From NCBI GenBank assembly GCA_963806145.1, contig CAWDXD010000008.1, positions 70,505-134,504 on the forward strand: 64,000 nt of DNA. The letters are read 5' to 3'. Shown here piece after piece: positions 51,385 through 59,650 of this stretch. The notes beneath the pieces were generated by a model. It had not been told where the DNA came from. It did no database searches and saw nothing but the letters and a program-made list of their open reading frames with translations. The position numbers and the translations under genes are program-made. The stretch's first letter is position 1; each line of letters starts with the position of its first letter. This DNA comes from DASXKD01 sp963806145 (lineage in GTDB: Bacteria; Actinomycetota; Actinomycetes; Streptosporangiales; Streptosporangiaceae).

Positions 51385-51873
51385 GTGCCCGAGTTGCAGC
51401 GCCTGCGCGCCGACCACGCCCCGGCGGTCCTGGCCTTCGAACTGGCCAACCGCGCCTACTTTGCCACCTTTATCTCCGACCGCGGCGATGAGTTCTTCGA
51501 CCACTTCACCGAGCAGTATCACGACCTGCTGGCCGATCAGGAGGCTGGCACCTGCGTCTTCCACGTGCTCGTCGGGGAGGATGGCACGGTGCTCGGCCGG
51601 TTCAACCTGTTCGATCTTGAGGACGGCACCGCCGTGCTCGGATACCGGGTCGCGCAGCACGTCGCGGGTCGTGGCGTGGCGACCGCGGGCGTGCAGGAAC
51701 TGTGCCGGCTCGCGGCCGCGCGGTACGGGCTGCGCACGCTCAGAGCAGCGACCACGCATGACAACGTCGCGTCCCAGAGGGTGCTCGCCAAGGCCGGGTT
51801 CGTCCCTGCCGGCCCCGCCGAGCCCGGGGGCCGGCCAGGCACCTGGTATCAGCGTGACCTGGCCGCCGGCTGA
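51385..51873 (+). CDS. GNAT family N-acetyltransferase (RimJ/RimL type)
   Basis: A 162-aa acetyltransferase. Acetyl-CoA binding motif VAQHVAGRGVATAGVQELCR (about 90-109), followed by THDNVASQRVLAKAGF typical of the RimJ/RimL subgroup, which acetylates ribosomal-protein N termini or small molecules. The acceptor is unknown. GTG 51385 lies 6 nt after TAGGGT (51373-51378), again a leaderless arrangement. Confidence 0.87.
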   Translation: MPELQRLRADHAPAVLAFELANRAYFATFISDRGDEFFDHFTEQYHDLLADQEAGTCVFHVLVGEDGTVLGRFNLFDLEDGTAVLGYRVAQHVAGRGVATAGVQELCRLAAARYGLRTLRAATTHDNVASQRVLAKAGFVPAGPAEPGGRPGTWYQRDLAAG

Positions 51874-52016
51874 CCCGGATCAGTGACTGACGACGCGCAG
51901 TGGCGCCCACGGTAACGCCACCCCGCAGGGCCGGCTGCGGCAGGCCAAGGCTGTCATTCGGTCGTCAGGCGATAGTGTGTGAAATCCACAGTCGGGCATG
52001 TGAGGAGCGGCTGGTC

Positions 52017-52259
52017 GTGGCCGGGGATGAATCCCTGATCGGCTCCATCGGTGTCATCATCATTGCCACTCGCGGGGCCGCCGGTCCCGGTGAGGTCATG
52101 GTCAAAATCCGTGGCGGGTCTGAGGCGTTCATCGCCTGGTCCGCCGAGCCGATTCCCCGGGGCTCGACCGTGCTGGTCATCAACAACCGCGGCACGCGGA
52201 CGGTCGACGTCAGCCCGTGGATAGATCCGCTGGATCCCTTTCCCGACGATGCCGTTTGA
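52017..52259 (+). CDS. Short NfeD-like OB-fold protein
   Basis: An 80-aa protein: DESLIGSIGVIIIATRGAAG, MVKIRGGSEAFIAWSAEPIP, RGSTVLVINNRGTRTVDVSP. This is the soluble OB-fold part of NfeD without the protease or membrane parts. NfeD proteins partner with SPFH/flotillin proteins, and the next gene 11 nt away encodes one. GTG 52017 is chosen for GAGGAG 9 nt upstream. Transcription may start from GATAGT at 51971-51976. Confidence 0.75.
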   Translation: MAGDESLIGSIGVIIIATRGAAGPGEVMVKIRGGSEAFIAWSAEPIPRGSTVLVINNRGTRTVDVSPWIDPLDPFPDDAV

Positions 52260-52270
52260 GGAGCACCATC

Positions 52271-53464
52271 ATGTTCGGATATCGAGTTCCCGCCCCTGAC
52301 AGCGCGATGATGATCTCTGGCGGCAGGCTCCGACGGGACACCGCGCCGTTCCGGGTGGTCGTCGGCCACGGCACCTTCGTGCTTCCGTTCTTTCGCAAGG
52401 CGCGTTACCTGACGCTGTCCATGCAGGAGGCCGAGGTCTCGGAGGTCTGCGTCACCAGGCAGGGCATTTCGGTGAATGTCCGGGCCGTGATCGCGTTCAA
52501 GGTTGGCAACGACGACGAGAGCATCATCAACGCCGGCCAGCGGTTCCTGTCCGATCAGGACCAGATGTCCACGCTGACCGGCCGTATCTTCGCCGGGCAC
52601 CTGCGCTCGATCGTCGGCTCGATGACGGTGGAGGAGATCGTCACCGAGCGCCAGAAGCTCGCCACCGAAGTCCTCGATGGGTCGAAGGCCGAGATGGCCA
52701 AGATCGGCCTGACCGTGGACTCACTGCAGATCCAGTCGATCGACGACATGAACTCCGGTTACATCGACGCGATGGCCGCCCCGCACCGTGCCGCGATCCA
52801 GCGGCAGGCCAAGATCGCGCAGGCGCAGGCCAACCAGGCGGCCGCCGAGGCCGAGCAGGAGGCGCAGCGCAAGCAGGCCGAGTACGCGCGGCAGACGGCG
52901 GTGGTGCAGGCCCAGTACAAGGCCGAGGTGGATCAGGCCCAGGCCCAGTCGGCCCAGATGGGGCCGCTCACCCAGGCGAAGGCCCAGCGTGATGTGATCA
53001 GCGCCCAGACCGATCTGGCGCACCAGCAGGCCGAGCTGCGCCAGCGCCAGCTTGTCGCCGAGGTCATCAAGCCGGCCGAGGCCGAAGCGGACAAGATCCG
53101 CATCCTCGCCCAGGCCGACGCGGAGCGGATGCGGATCCAGGCCGCGGCGGCGGCCTCACACGACCGGGTCGCGCTCGACCGCATGCTCATCGACCAGCTT
53201 CCGCAGATCGTCAAGGAGGCCGCCAGCGGCCTGGCCGGCGCGAACGTCAACGTGCTGAATGGCGCGGAGGGGCTGGGCGAGCTGACCGCCGGCCTGGTCG
53301 CGCAGGGGCTGACCATCCTGGATTCGGTGAAGCACAACCTGGCCAAGTCGTCCGCGGTCCGCAGCGGATCCGGAGCCGGGGAGGACGACAGCGACGACGA
53401 CCCGCGGGCGCTGCCGGGCGGCACGGCAGCGAGCGGCTCCGCCGACGGCCAGCCGGCCAGATAA
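52271..53464 (+). CDS. SPFH/flotillin-like protein
   Basis: A 397-aa protein with an N-terminal SPFH (band 7) domain to about residue 180 (RFLSDQDQMSTLTGRIFAGH, IVGSMTVEEIVTERQKLATE, EMAKIGLTVDSLQIQSIDD). A long Ala/Gln/Glu-rich coiled coil follows to about 310 (AQAQANQAAAEAEQEAQRKQ and so on), then an acidic disordered tail (GEDDSDDDPRALPGG). Flotillin-like scaffolds organise membrane microdomains, in bacteria often with isoprenoid lipids, of interest because hopanoid genes lie close on both sides. No transmembrane helix is evident, so peripheral attachment is likely. Confidence 0.85.
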   Translation: MFGYRVPAPDSAMMISGGRLRRDTAPFRVVVGHGTFVLPFFRKARYLTLSMQEAEVSEVCVTRQGISVNVRAVIAFKVGNDDESIINAGQRFLSDQDQMSTLTGRIFAGHLRSIVGSMTVEEIVTERQKLATEVLDGSKAEMAKIGLTVDSLQIQSIDDMNSGYIDAMAAPHRAAIQRQAKIAQAQANQAAAEAEQEAQRKQAEYARQTAVVQAQYKAEVDQAQAQSAQMGPLTQAKAQRDVISAQTDLAHQQAELRQRQLVAEVIKPAEAEADKIRILAQADAERMRIQAAAAASHDRVALDRMLIDQLPQIVKEAASGLAGANVNVLNGAEGLGELTAGLVAQGLTILDSVKHNLAKSSAVRSGSGAGEDDSDDDPRALPGGTAASGSADGQPAR

Positions 53465-53539
53465 CACCCCGGCCGCGGGCCCGGGCAACCGGAACGTACG
53501 TGGCGCGCAAGCCAGTGGCCGGTATGCGAGGCTGCGGGG

Positions 53540-54730
53540 ATGCCGGTACTCGTTGCCGCGTGCGTGTTTGCCACGCTCGCATGGGTCTACCTGCTGGTCG
53601 CGCACGGGGGTTACTGGCGGACGGATTGCCGGCTGCCCGTGGGGAGCAGGAGAGCTGAGCCGGGCCCGGGGGACTGGCCTTCGGTCGTGGCGGTGATCCC
53701 GGCGCGGGACGAGGCGGCCATCCTGCCGGAGACCCTGCCCAGCCTGCTGGGCCAGGGGTATCCGGGTGAGCTGTCGGTCGTGCTGGTCGACGATGACAGC
53801 TCGGACGGCACCGCGGCGATCGCTGAGTCGCTCGGGCAGATTCCCGGTGTGGCGCTCAAGGTGATCCGGGGCGAGCCGCTGGCGGCGGGATGGGCGGGCA
53901 AGGTCTGGGCCATGGCGCAGGGGGTGGCGGCCGCGGGGGACTGCGACTACCTGCTGTTCACCGACGCCGACATCGCCTTCGGGCCCGGCACGGTCGGCGC
54001 CCTGGCCCGCGCCGCGGTCACCGACGACCGTGCCCTGGTGTCCCAGATGGCGCTGCTGCGCGCGGACACCGGCTGGGAGAAGTGGATAGTTCCGGCCTTT
54101 GTCTACTTTTTCGCCCAGCTCTACCCGTTCCGCCGGATCGGGCGCCCGGGTGCCCGGACCGCCGCGGCCGCAGGTGGCTGCATGCTGGTGCGCCGGACGG
54201 TCCTGGCGGCCGCCGGGGGCCTGGACCGGATCAAGGACGCCAGGATCGACGACATCGCCCTGGCGCGGCTGCTGAAGCGGCCGCCCGTGGCCGCCCGCTG
54301 CTGGCTGGGATTCACCACGCACGTGCGCAGCCGGCGGCCCTACCCGAGGTTCGCCGAACTGTGGGGGATGGTGGCGCGCAGCGCCTACACCCAGCTCCGC
54401 TACTCGCCGGGGCTGCTCGTAGCGGTGCTGGCCGGGCTGGCGTGGCTCTACCTGCTGCCGCCTGTGGCCGGCCTCGCCGGGCTGGCGGCCCTGGCGGCGG
54501 GCGCGGGCCCCGGGCCGGTCGCGGTCTGGTGCGCCGCGGCGGGCCTCACCGGGTGGTTCCTGCAGGCGGGGACCTACCTCCCGGTGCTCAGGCTGTACCA
54601 ATTGTCGTGGCTGCGTGCCTTCGGGCTGCCGCTCGCGGCGCTGCTGTACGCCGGCATGACGGCGGACTCGGCCCTGCGGTACCACGCGGGCCGTGGCGGC
54701 GCATGGAAGGGCCGGACAATCCCGCTCTGA
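53540..54730 (+). CDS. hpnB: Hopene-associated glycosyltransferase HpnB
   Basis: A 396-aa membrane family 2 glycosyltransferase matching HpnB: an N-terminal helix, VVAVIPARDEAAILPETLPS, VVLVDDDSSDGTAAIAESLG, GWAGKVWAMAQG, LLFTDADIAFGPG (DxD), RTAAAAGGCMLVRRTVLAAA and DARIDDIALARLLK, then three or four C-terminal helices. HpnB is found with hopanoid genes in many bacteria, but its product is not established. Here it lies about 7 kb beyond hpnH and directly upstream of ppm1. Confidence 0.88.
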   Translation: MPVLVAACVFATLAWVYLLVAHGGYWRTDCRLPVGSRRAEPGPGDWPSVVAVIPARDEAAILPETLPSLLGQGYPGELSVVLVDDDSSDGTAAIAESLGQIPGVALKVIRGEPLAAGWAGKVWAMAQGVAAAGDCDYLLFTDADIAFGPGTVGALARAAVTDDRALVSQMALLRADTGWEKWIVPAFVYFFAQLYPFRRIGRPGARTAAAAGGCMLVRRTVLAAAGGLDRIKDARIDDIALARLLKRPPVAARCWLGFTTHVRSRRPYPRFAELWGMVARSAYTQLRYSPGLLVAVLAGLAWLYLLPPVAGLAGLAALAAGAGPGPVAVWCAAAGLTGWFLQAGTYLPVLRLYQLSWLRAFGLPLAALLYAGMTADSALRYHAGRGGAWKGRTIPL

Positions 54731-54746
54731 CCCGGCGGATGGGATC

Positions 54747-54759
54747 GGGTACCGTACCC
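54747..54759. promoter_or_regulatory. GGGTAC-C-GTACCC palindrome before ppm1
   Basis: A perfect 6-bp inverted repeat around one base, 65 nt before the ppm1 start. It contains TACCGT (54750-54755), which could serve as a -10. Possible operator. Confidence 0.3.
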
Positions 54760-54824
54760 AAAGCGTGGTTCGCGTCATCCGCTGCTGGATCTCGCGGCCC
54801 CAGGGCAGCGGCGGAAGGAGGACG

Positions 54825-55631
54825 ATGGCCCCTGGCGTGCGGGAAGCACCCGCTGAGCAGGTAGTGGAACTGCCTGAGCCTTGGTGCTCCGCGGCTGTCA
54901 CGGTCGTGCTGCCCACCTACAACGAGGCCGCCAACCTGCCGGTGATCGTGGCCGGGCTGTTCGCCCTGCCACTGCCCGGCCTGCGGATCCTGGTGGCCGA
55001 CGACAACTCGCCCGACGGCACCGGGCGCATCGCCGACCAGCTCGCCGCCGAGTACGGCCCGGCCAGGATGACCGTCGTGCACCGGCCCGGCAAGCAGGGC
55101 CTCGGCCGCGCCTACGTGGACGGGATGGCCCAGGCCACCCAGGCGGGCGCCGAGTTCGTGGTGCAGATGGACAGCGACCTGTCGCACGCGCCGAGGTACC
55201 TGCCGCAGATGCTCGGCACCCTGCTGTCCGCCGGCGCCGACGTGGTGATCGGCTCCCGGTATGTGGCCGGTGCCAGCCTGGCGAGCGAATGGTCGTGGCA
55301 TCGCCGGGCGCTGTCCGGGTTTGCCAATTACTACGTCCGCGCGCTGCTGCGGCTCGGTATCCGCGACGTCACCGCGGGCTTCAAGATCTGGCGGAGCTCC
55401 GCGCTGGAAACCATCGACGTGGCCAGCATCCGCAGCAACGGTTACAGCTTCCAGGTCGAGATGAACTTCCGGACGGTCCGGCACGGCCTGAAGATCGTCG
55501 AGCTGCCGATCCACTTCGCCGACCGCCGGGAAGGCGAGAGCAAAATGAACCTGCGGGTGCAGCTCGAATCGGCGCTCATACCGTTCCTGCTGCGCCGCCG
55601 CGCCACTAGAGACGAGGTGCCGCATGGCTGA
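54825..55631 (+). CDS. ppm1: Polyprenol-phosphate mannose synthase
   Basis: A 268-aa GT2 enzyme that transfers mannose from GDP-mannose to polyprenyl phosphate, the lipid donor for mannosylated lipids and glycoproteins in actinobacteria. Motifs: TVVLPTYNEAANLPVIVAGL, LVADDNSPDGTGRIADQLAA, EFVVQMDSDLSHAPRYLPQM (DxD), DVVIGSRYVAGA and TAGFKIWRSSALETI. It lacks the fused acyltransferase (Lnt) domain of mycobacterial Ppm1, so it is a stand-alone synthase. AAGGAGG precedes the ATG. Its 3' end overlaps the next gene by 8 nt. Confidence 0.92.
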   Translation: MAPGVREAPAEQVVELPEPWCSAAVTVVLPTYNEAANLPVIVAGLFALPLPGLRILVADDNSPDGTGRIADQLAAEYGPARMTVVHRPGKQGLGRAYVDGMAQATQAGAEFVVQMDSDLSHAPRYLPQMLGTLLSAGADVVIGSRYVAGASLASEWSWHRRALSGFANYYVRALLRLGIRDVTAGFKIWRSSALETIDVASIRSNGYSFQVEMNFRTVRHGLKIVELPIHFADRREGESKMNLRVQLESALIPFLLRRRATRDEVPHG

Positions 55632-55983
55632 TGACACGGCGATTTCCTACAAGGCGGCAGTGGTCGGGACGCCGGTGCTGAGCACTACAGGTGCGCAGAT
55701 CGGCACCCTGGAGCACGTGCTGCAGATACCGGAACTCGACCTTTTCGACGGGATCGTGATCGCCACGCACGCCGGCCTGCGGTTCATCGACGCCGACGAG
55801 GTGCGCGAGATCACCCGCAGCCACATCCAGAGCAGCCTGGATGACAGCCAGGCCAGCCAGTTGCCGCCACCCGAGGGCCCGCCGGTGTACCGGGTCGATG
55901 CCCTGGCGGACACCGGGCACAGCTTCCACGACGTCCTGGGCCGCCTGTTCCGCCGGCCGCACTGGACCCGCGAGCACGACTAG
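55624..55983 (+). CDS. PRC-barrel-like protein
   Basis: A 119-aa protein starting AAVVGTPVLSTTGAQIGTLE and LDLFDGIVIATHAGLRFIDA, which fits a PRC-barrel fold as in RimM and photosynthetic reaction-centre H subunits. The C terminus is charged (LFRRPHWTREHD). Such small PRC proteins are common in actinobacteria, with unknown role. It overlaps ppm1 by 8 nt, so coupled expression is likely. Confidence 0.72.
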   Translation: MADDTAISYKAAVVGTPVLSTTGAQIGTLEHVLQIPELDLFDGIVIATHAGLRFIDADEVREITRSHIQSSLDDSQASQLPPPEGPPVYRVDALADTGHSFHDVLGRLFRRPHWTREHD

Positions 55984-56117
55984 GCCGCGCTGCCCTGAGC
56001 CGGATCAGGTTCCCGCCGGTGGCTCCGGGTGGAACTGCCCCAGCCGATGCCGGCCGCGGGTCGCCGGGCTGCGAATGCGGCGCCGTGCGGGCCCGGAGTG
56101 CGGGAATGATGGCAGTC

Positions 56118-57080
56118 ATGACGTTGCGCACCGGCTTCACGGAGTACTTCGCAGTGCGGCACCCCATCGCCCTGGCGCCGATGGGCTTCTCCGCCGGGGG
56201 CGCCCTGGCGGCGGCGGTTTCCAACGGCGGCGGCCTGGGCCTGGTCGGCGGCGGCCGGGGGGACCGGGACTGGCTGGCCCGCGAGCTGCCGATCGTCGCC
56301 GCAGGCACCGCCGGGCCCTGGGGTGTCGGCTTCCAGAGCTGGTCAGCGGATGCCGGCACGGTGGAGTTCGCGCTGGCCTACCGGCCACCGGCGGTCATGC
56401 TGTCCTTCGGCGACCCCGGGCCGTTCGTCGAGCCCATCCGGCAGGCCGGAGCGGCACTGATCATCCAGGCCACCGATCTCGACGAGGCCAGGCAGGCGCT
56501 GGACGCCGGCGCCGACGTCATCGTGGCGCAGGGGACCGAGGCCGGCGGGCACAGCGGCGGCCGGGGGAGATCGACGCTGCCGTTCGTCCCGATCGTGGCC
56601 GACCTTGCGGCGCCTACGCCGGTGCTGGCCGCTGGCGGGATCGCCGACGGCCGGGGCGTGGCGGCGGCCCTGGTCCTCGGGGCGGCGGGGGCGCTCATCG
56701 GGACCCGGTTCCAGGCGACTCCCGAAGCGCTCGTCCAGCCCGCGATCACCAAGGCGATCCTCGAGGGGCTCGGCGAGGACACCGAGCGCAACACGGTCCT
56801 GGACGTCGCCCGGGGCTCCCCGTGGCCGTCGAAGTACCCGGCCCGCACCCTCGGCCACCCGTTCCTTGACCAGTGGCGCGGCCGGGACGAGGAACTGGCC
56901 GCCGACGCCGGTGCCCTGCGGGCCTACCAGGAGGGGGTGGAGCGCGGTGAGTTGCCTCCGACGCCGGTGTGGGCCAGCGAGGCGATCGACCTGATCACCG
57001 ACCTGGTGCCGGCGGCCGATCTCGTCGGCGCCCTGGCCGCCCAGGCGGAGGAGGCGCTGGCCCGGGCCGGCGTGCGCTGA
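56118..57080 (+). CDS. Nitronate monooxygenase family flavoprotein
   Basis: A 320-aa TIM-barrel FMN enzyme of the NMO/2-nitropropane dioxygenase family, which oxidises alkyl nitronates. HPIALAPMGFSAGGALAAAV (about 12-31) binds FMN phosphate, DVIVAQGTEAGGHSGGRG (about 134-151) carries the catalytic-position His, and VLAAGGIADGRGVAAALVLG and ALIGTRFQATPEAL complete the barrel. In-frame ATGs at 56106 and 56109 are also possible; I chose 56118 as nearest the conserved start. Confidence 0.87.
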   Translation: MTLRTGFTEYFAVRHPIALAPMGFSAGGALAAAVSNGGGLGLVGGGRGDRDWLARELPIVAAGTAGPWGVGFQSWSADAGTVEFALAYRPPAVMLSFGDPGPFVEPIRQAGAALIIQATDLDEARQALDAGADVIVAQGTEAGGHSGGRGRSTLPFVPIVADLAAPTPVLAAGGIADGRGVAAALVLGAAGALIGTRFQATPEALVQPAITKAILEGLGEDTERNTVLDVARGSPWPSKYPARTLGHPFLDQWRGRDEELAADAGALRAYQEGVERGELPPTPVWASEAIDLITDLVPAADLVGALAAQAEEALARAGVR

Positions 57081-57099
57081 GGACTCCGGCGGTGCCCGT

Positions 57100-57573
57100 T
57101 CAGCCGCGCGGGCCGGGCGGGCGCACCAGGTAGATGTTGGCCGCATAGCACAGCAGCGCAACGCCGGTGAGCACCGACATCGCCAGGGAGTCGGTCCGGT
57201 CACCGGTGCTGGTGAACCCGGCTCCGGCCACGGCGGCCATGGCCAGCGCGAGCAGGCCCACCGCTGACCAGGCGATGACGGCCGGGCGGCGGCTCCGGAC
57301 GGCTTGCACCAGCACGCCGAGTGCCCCCAGCCCGAGCAGCAGTCCGAGCACGGCGTGGATGCTGAGCATCACCGGCCCGTTGGTGATGGCGGTCCCCACG
57401 CCGTGGCCATGATCGGCCCGGGGGATGGTCGTGTACAGGTTGACGTACATACCAATCACGTACTCCGCCACGACCAGCACCAGCGCCACCAGGCTGGCGC
57501 GCCGCACCTGGGCAAGGCCCGCGACGGCGGCGGTGCCGGAGGGCCGTGCCGGGGATTCCGCTCGCAGGCTCAT
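57100..57573 (-). CDS. Hypothetical four-helix membrane protein
   Basis: A 157-aa protein with four hydrophobic helices (ASLVALVLVVAEYVIGMYVN, MLSIHAVLGLLLGLGALGVL, VIAWSAVGLLALAMAAVAGA, SVLTGVALLCYAANIYLV). After the first helix comes the polar loop TTIPRADHGHGVGTA. I do not recognise the family. ATG 57573 overlaps the upstream methyltransferase-like gene by 4 nt, so they form an operon. Confidence 0.72.
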   Translation of the reverse strand: MSLRAESPARPSGTAAVAGLAQVRRASLVALVLVVAEYVIGMYVNLYTTIPRADHGHGVGTAITNGPVMLSIHAVLGLLLGLGALGVLVQAVRSRRPAVIAWSAVGLLALAMAAVAGAGFTSTGDRTDSLAMSVLTGVALLCYAANIYLVRPPGPRG

Positions 57574-58142
57574 CGGCCTGCCCCGCCGTTCGCGGCGTCC
57601 GGCCCGGCGGCCGCGGTGTGCCCGGCGGCCGCGGTGTGCCCCGTGGCCGTCCGCACCGCACGGCGCGGCGGCCGCGGGATCCAGCGCGGCACCGCGCGCC
57701 GGTACTCCAGGTAGTCGCTGCCGAAGCGGTGCCGCAGCACCGGTTCCTCGTACCCGATGACGAACAGGTGGCAGCACAGCGCCATGGCGCCCGCGTAGGC
57801 CAGCAGTGGCAGGGACATGAACAGCCATGCCTGCCCCAGCACGACCAGCAGCGCGGAGATGTAGATGGGGTTACGCACCCACCGGTGCGGCCCGGCCGCG
57901 ACCACCCGCCGCGGTGCGTCCCACGGGCCAGGCGTGCCATCGCCCACCGCCGCGAAGTTCCAGGCACACCACGCGTACAGCGCGATCCCGGCCGCGATGA
58001 CCACGGCGGCCTCCCACGCGACAGGGACCGGCGTGTGCCCGTCGCGCGTCAAGATCCGCCAGGGCACCCAGAAACCTCCCAGGCCCGGTACCACCACGGT
58101 GAACAGCAGATTGCGTATGACAAGGCTCAGTGTGCGGGTCAT
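57570..58142 (-). CDS. ICMT/PEMT-like membrane methyltransferase
   Basis: A 190-aa integral membrane protein of the isoprenylcysteine carboxyl methyltransferase / phospholipid methyltransferase group: RRVVAAGPHRWVRNPIYISA (about 78-97, the SAM-binding GxxxxxRNPxY signature) and EEPVLRHRFGSDYLEYRRAV PRW near 131-153. The acceptor is unknown. The C terminus has a short repeat, GHTAAAGHTAAAG. Divergent from the PadR gene. Confidence 0.82.
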   Translation of the reverse strand: MTRTLSLVIRNLLFTVVVPGLGGFWVPWRILTRDGHTPVPVAWEAAVVIAAGIALYAWCAWNFAAVGDGTPGPWDAPRRVVAAGPHRWVRNPIYISALLVVLGQAWLFMSLPLLAYAGAMALCCHLFVIGYEEPVLRHRFGSDYLEYRRAVPRWIPRPPRRAVRTATGHTAAAGHTAAAGPDAANGGAGR

Positions 58143-58258
58143 GGTCGCTCAGCGCTCCCTCCGTGTGTCCAGCCGGGCTGCCCCCGTGCGCGGGCGGGCT
58201 CCGTCCGCCCGCTGCCCAGGGCGCCTGGCTTCATAGATAGCGTTACTACATATAGATA

Positions 58259-58307
58259 CACTACCTCTCGGATTGCCTGACCGGAAGCCCTAATGTAGTG
58301 TCACTAC
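58259..58307. promoter_or_regulatory. Candidate PadR operator region
   Basis: CACTACCT occurs at 58259-58266 and again at 58302-58309. The second forms, with GTAGTG, the perfect dyad GTAGTG-T-CACTAC (58295-58307), abutting the PadR start. An AT-rich patch (about 58232-58264, with TAGATAG and TATAGATA) should hold the divergent promoters. Confidence 0.45.
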
Positions 58308-58309
58308 CT

Positions 58310-58649
58310 ATGAGGGCCGAAGAGCTGAAGGGTCACCTGGACGCGATGCTGCTCGCGTCCCTGGAAGGCGGCCCGCAGCACGGTTACGCGGTGATCGAGG
58401 CGCTGCGGCAGAGCACCGGCGGGCGGCTGGACCTGCCGACCGGGACGATCTACCCGGCGCTGCGGCGGCTGGAGCAGGCCGGGCTGATCACCGGATCCTG
58501 GTCGGTGGTGGGCGGCCGGGCGGCGGCGTGAGTACCGGCTGACCCCCGCGGGGGACCGGGCGCTGTCGGGCAGGCGGGCGGACTGGCGGGACTTCTCGGC
58601 CATGATGACCGCGGCGCTGGAGGGCGGGCCATGCCCGAGTCCCGCCTGA
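58310..58649 (+). CDS. PadR family regulator, frameshifted
   Basis: A phenolic-acid-type PadR winged-helix regulator: LKGHLDAMLLASLEGGPQHG, YAVIEALRQSTGGRLDLPTG and TIYPALRRLEQAGLITGSWS are canonical. The frame then breaks at the GGG of 58518-58520. Removing one G restores GGRRRREYRLTPAGDRALSG, the standard PadR wing, and a stop at 58647-58649 (112 residues). As written it stops early at 58529-58531. It overlaps the HAAS gene, its usual partner. Confidence 0.87.
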
Positions 58650-59200
58650 TCAGCAGCTACCTGGAGGTGCTGGCAGCCCAGTTGCCTGACTCGATAGTCG
58701 AGGAACTGGCCGACGGCCTGGCCGAGACGCACCGGTCCTACCTCCGGCAGGGCCTGGCCCCCGATCTCGCTGCGCGGTCCGCGGTGGCGGAGTTCGGCGA
58801 GCCGGAGCTGATCGTGGCTGGGTTCGCCCGGGTGAATCCGGCCAGGCGCGCCGCGCGCAGGCTGCTCGGTATCGGGCCAGCCGTTGGTGCCTGCTGGATC
58901 GCCGCGCTGGTCACCAGCCGCGCCTGGGGCGTGCCGCTGCCGGGCCGCATGCTGGCCGTCCTGGCGCTCGCCGCCGTCATCGCCCTGCTTGCCACGTCCG
59001 CGCTGGGCACGCGCTACCGGCTGGCGGCCCGCACGGGCGCTGCGGGGTTCCTCGGCGTCATCGCGCTCGATGCCTCGCTGATCGCCGGCGTGGCATTCGC
59101 CGGGGTGCCGCTGACCTGGGTACTGGCGATGGCCGTGGCGGCCAGCGCCGCGCGCATCTGCTACGCCGCGCGGGCCCTGCGTCCCGCCCTGGCACCCTGA
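58631..59200 (+). CDS. PadR-associated HAAS-domain membrane protein
   Basis: A 189-aa protein with an N-terminal helical HAAS-type domain (LISSYLEVLAAQLPDSIVEE, LADGLAETHRSYL, SAVAEFGEPELIVAGFARVN) followed by about four hydrophobic helices. Such proteins are encoded next to PadR regulators and are thought to relay membrane signals to them or work as permease accessory subunits. It overlaps the corrected padR by 19 nt. Confidence 0.78.
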   Translation: MPESRLISSYLEVLAAQLPDSIVEELADGLAETHRSYLRQGLAPDLAARSAVAEFGEPELIVAGFARVNPARRAARRLLGIGPAVGACWIAALVTSRAWGVPLPGRMLAVLALAAVIALLATSALGTRYRLAARTGAAGFLGVIALDASLIAGVAFAGVPLTWVLAMAVAASAARICYAARALRPALAP

Positions 59201-59267
59201 AGAGCGGGCGGCTGGTGATGGCCGCGCCTCATGATTGAGTTGATCGGGGAGGCAGGGAGCCTGCGCT

Positions 59268-59576
59268 GTGCAAATCGACGACGTCGGGCGCCTGGCCGCG
59301 GGCCTGGCCGGGGTGCGTCACACCACGCGCCAGGGGCTGACCGAGTGGCGGTACCACGGCAGGCTGGTCGCGCGCCAGCTTGACGATGTGCACGTGGTGA
59401 TCCGCGCGGAGTTCGATTACCGGGACTCGCTGCTCCGGCAGTTTCCGGGTACGTTCAGCGTCCCGGCCCGGTACCGCAAGCACATGATGGTGGTTGCTGA
59501 CCTCGCCAGCGGCGATGCCGGTGCCATCGAGGACGCCCTCGAAGCGGCGTGGCAGCTGCAGCGGAGCGCCGACTGA
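59268..59576 (+). CDS. MmcQ/YjbR family protein
   Basis: A 102-aa protein of the MmcQ/YjbR fold (double-wing DNA-binding-like), seen from TTRQGLTEWRYHGRLVARQL, VVIRAEFDYRDSLLRQFPGT and FSVPARYRKHMMVVADLASG. Members are small and poorly characterised. GTG start at 59268. The neighbouring 74-nt gap to the convergent Clp-N gene shows no clear terminator. Confidence 0.78.
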   Translation: MQIDDVGRLAAGLAGVRHTTRQGLTEWRYHGRLVARQLDDVHVVIRAEFDYRDSLLRQFPGTFSVPARYRKHMMVVADLASGDAGAIEDALEAAWQLQRSAD

Positions 59577-59650
59577 CGGAGGGACGGCGTGCCCGGTCCG
59601 AGCCTGCTTGATGGTCCCGGCCCGGCCGATCCGACCGGGGGGTGAGGCGT

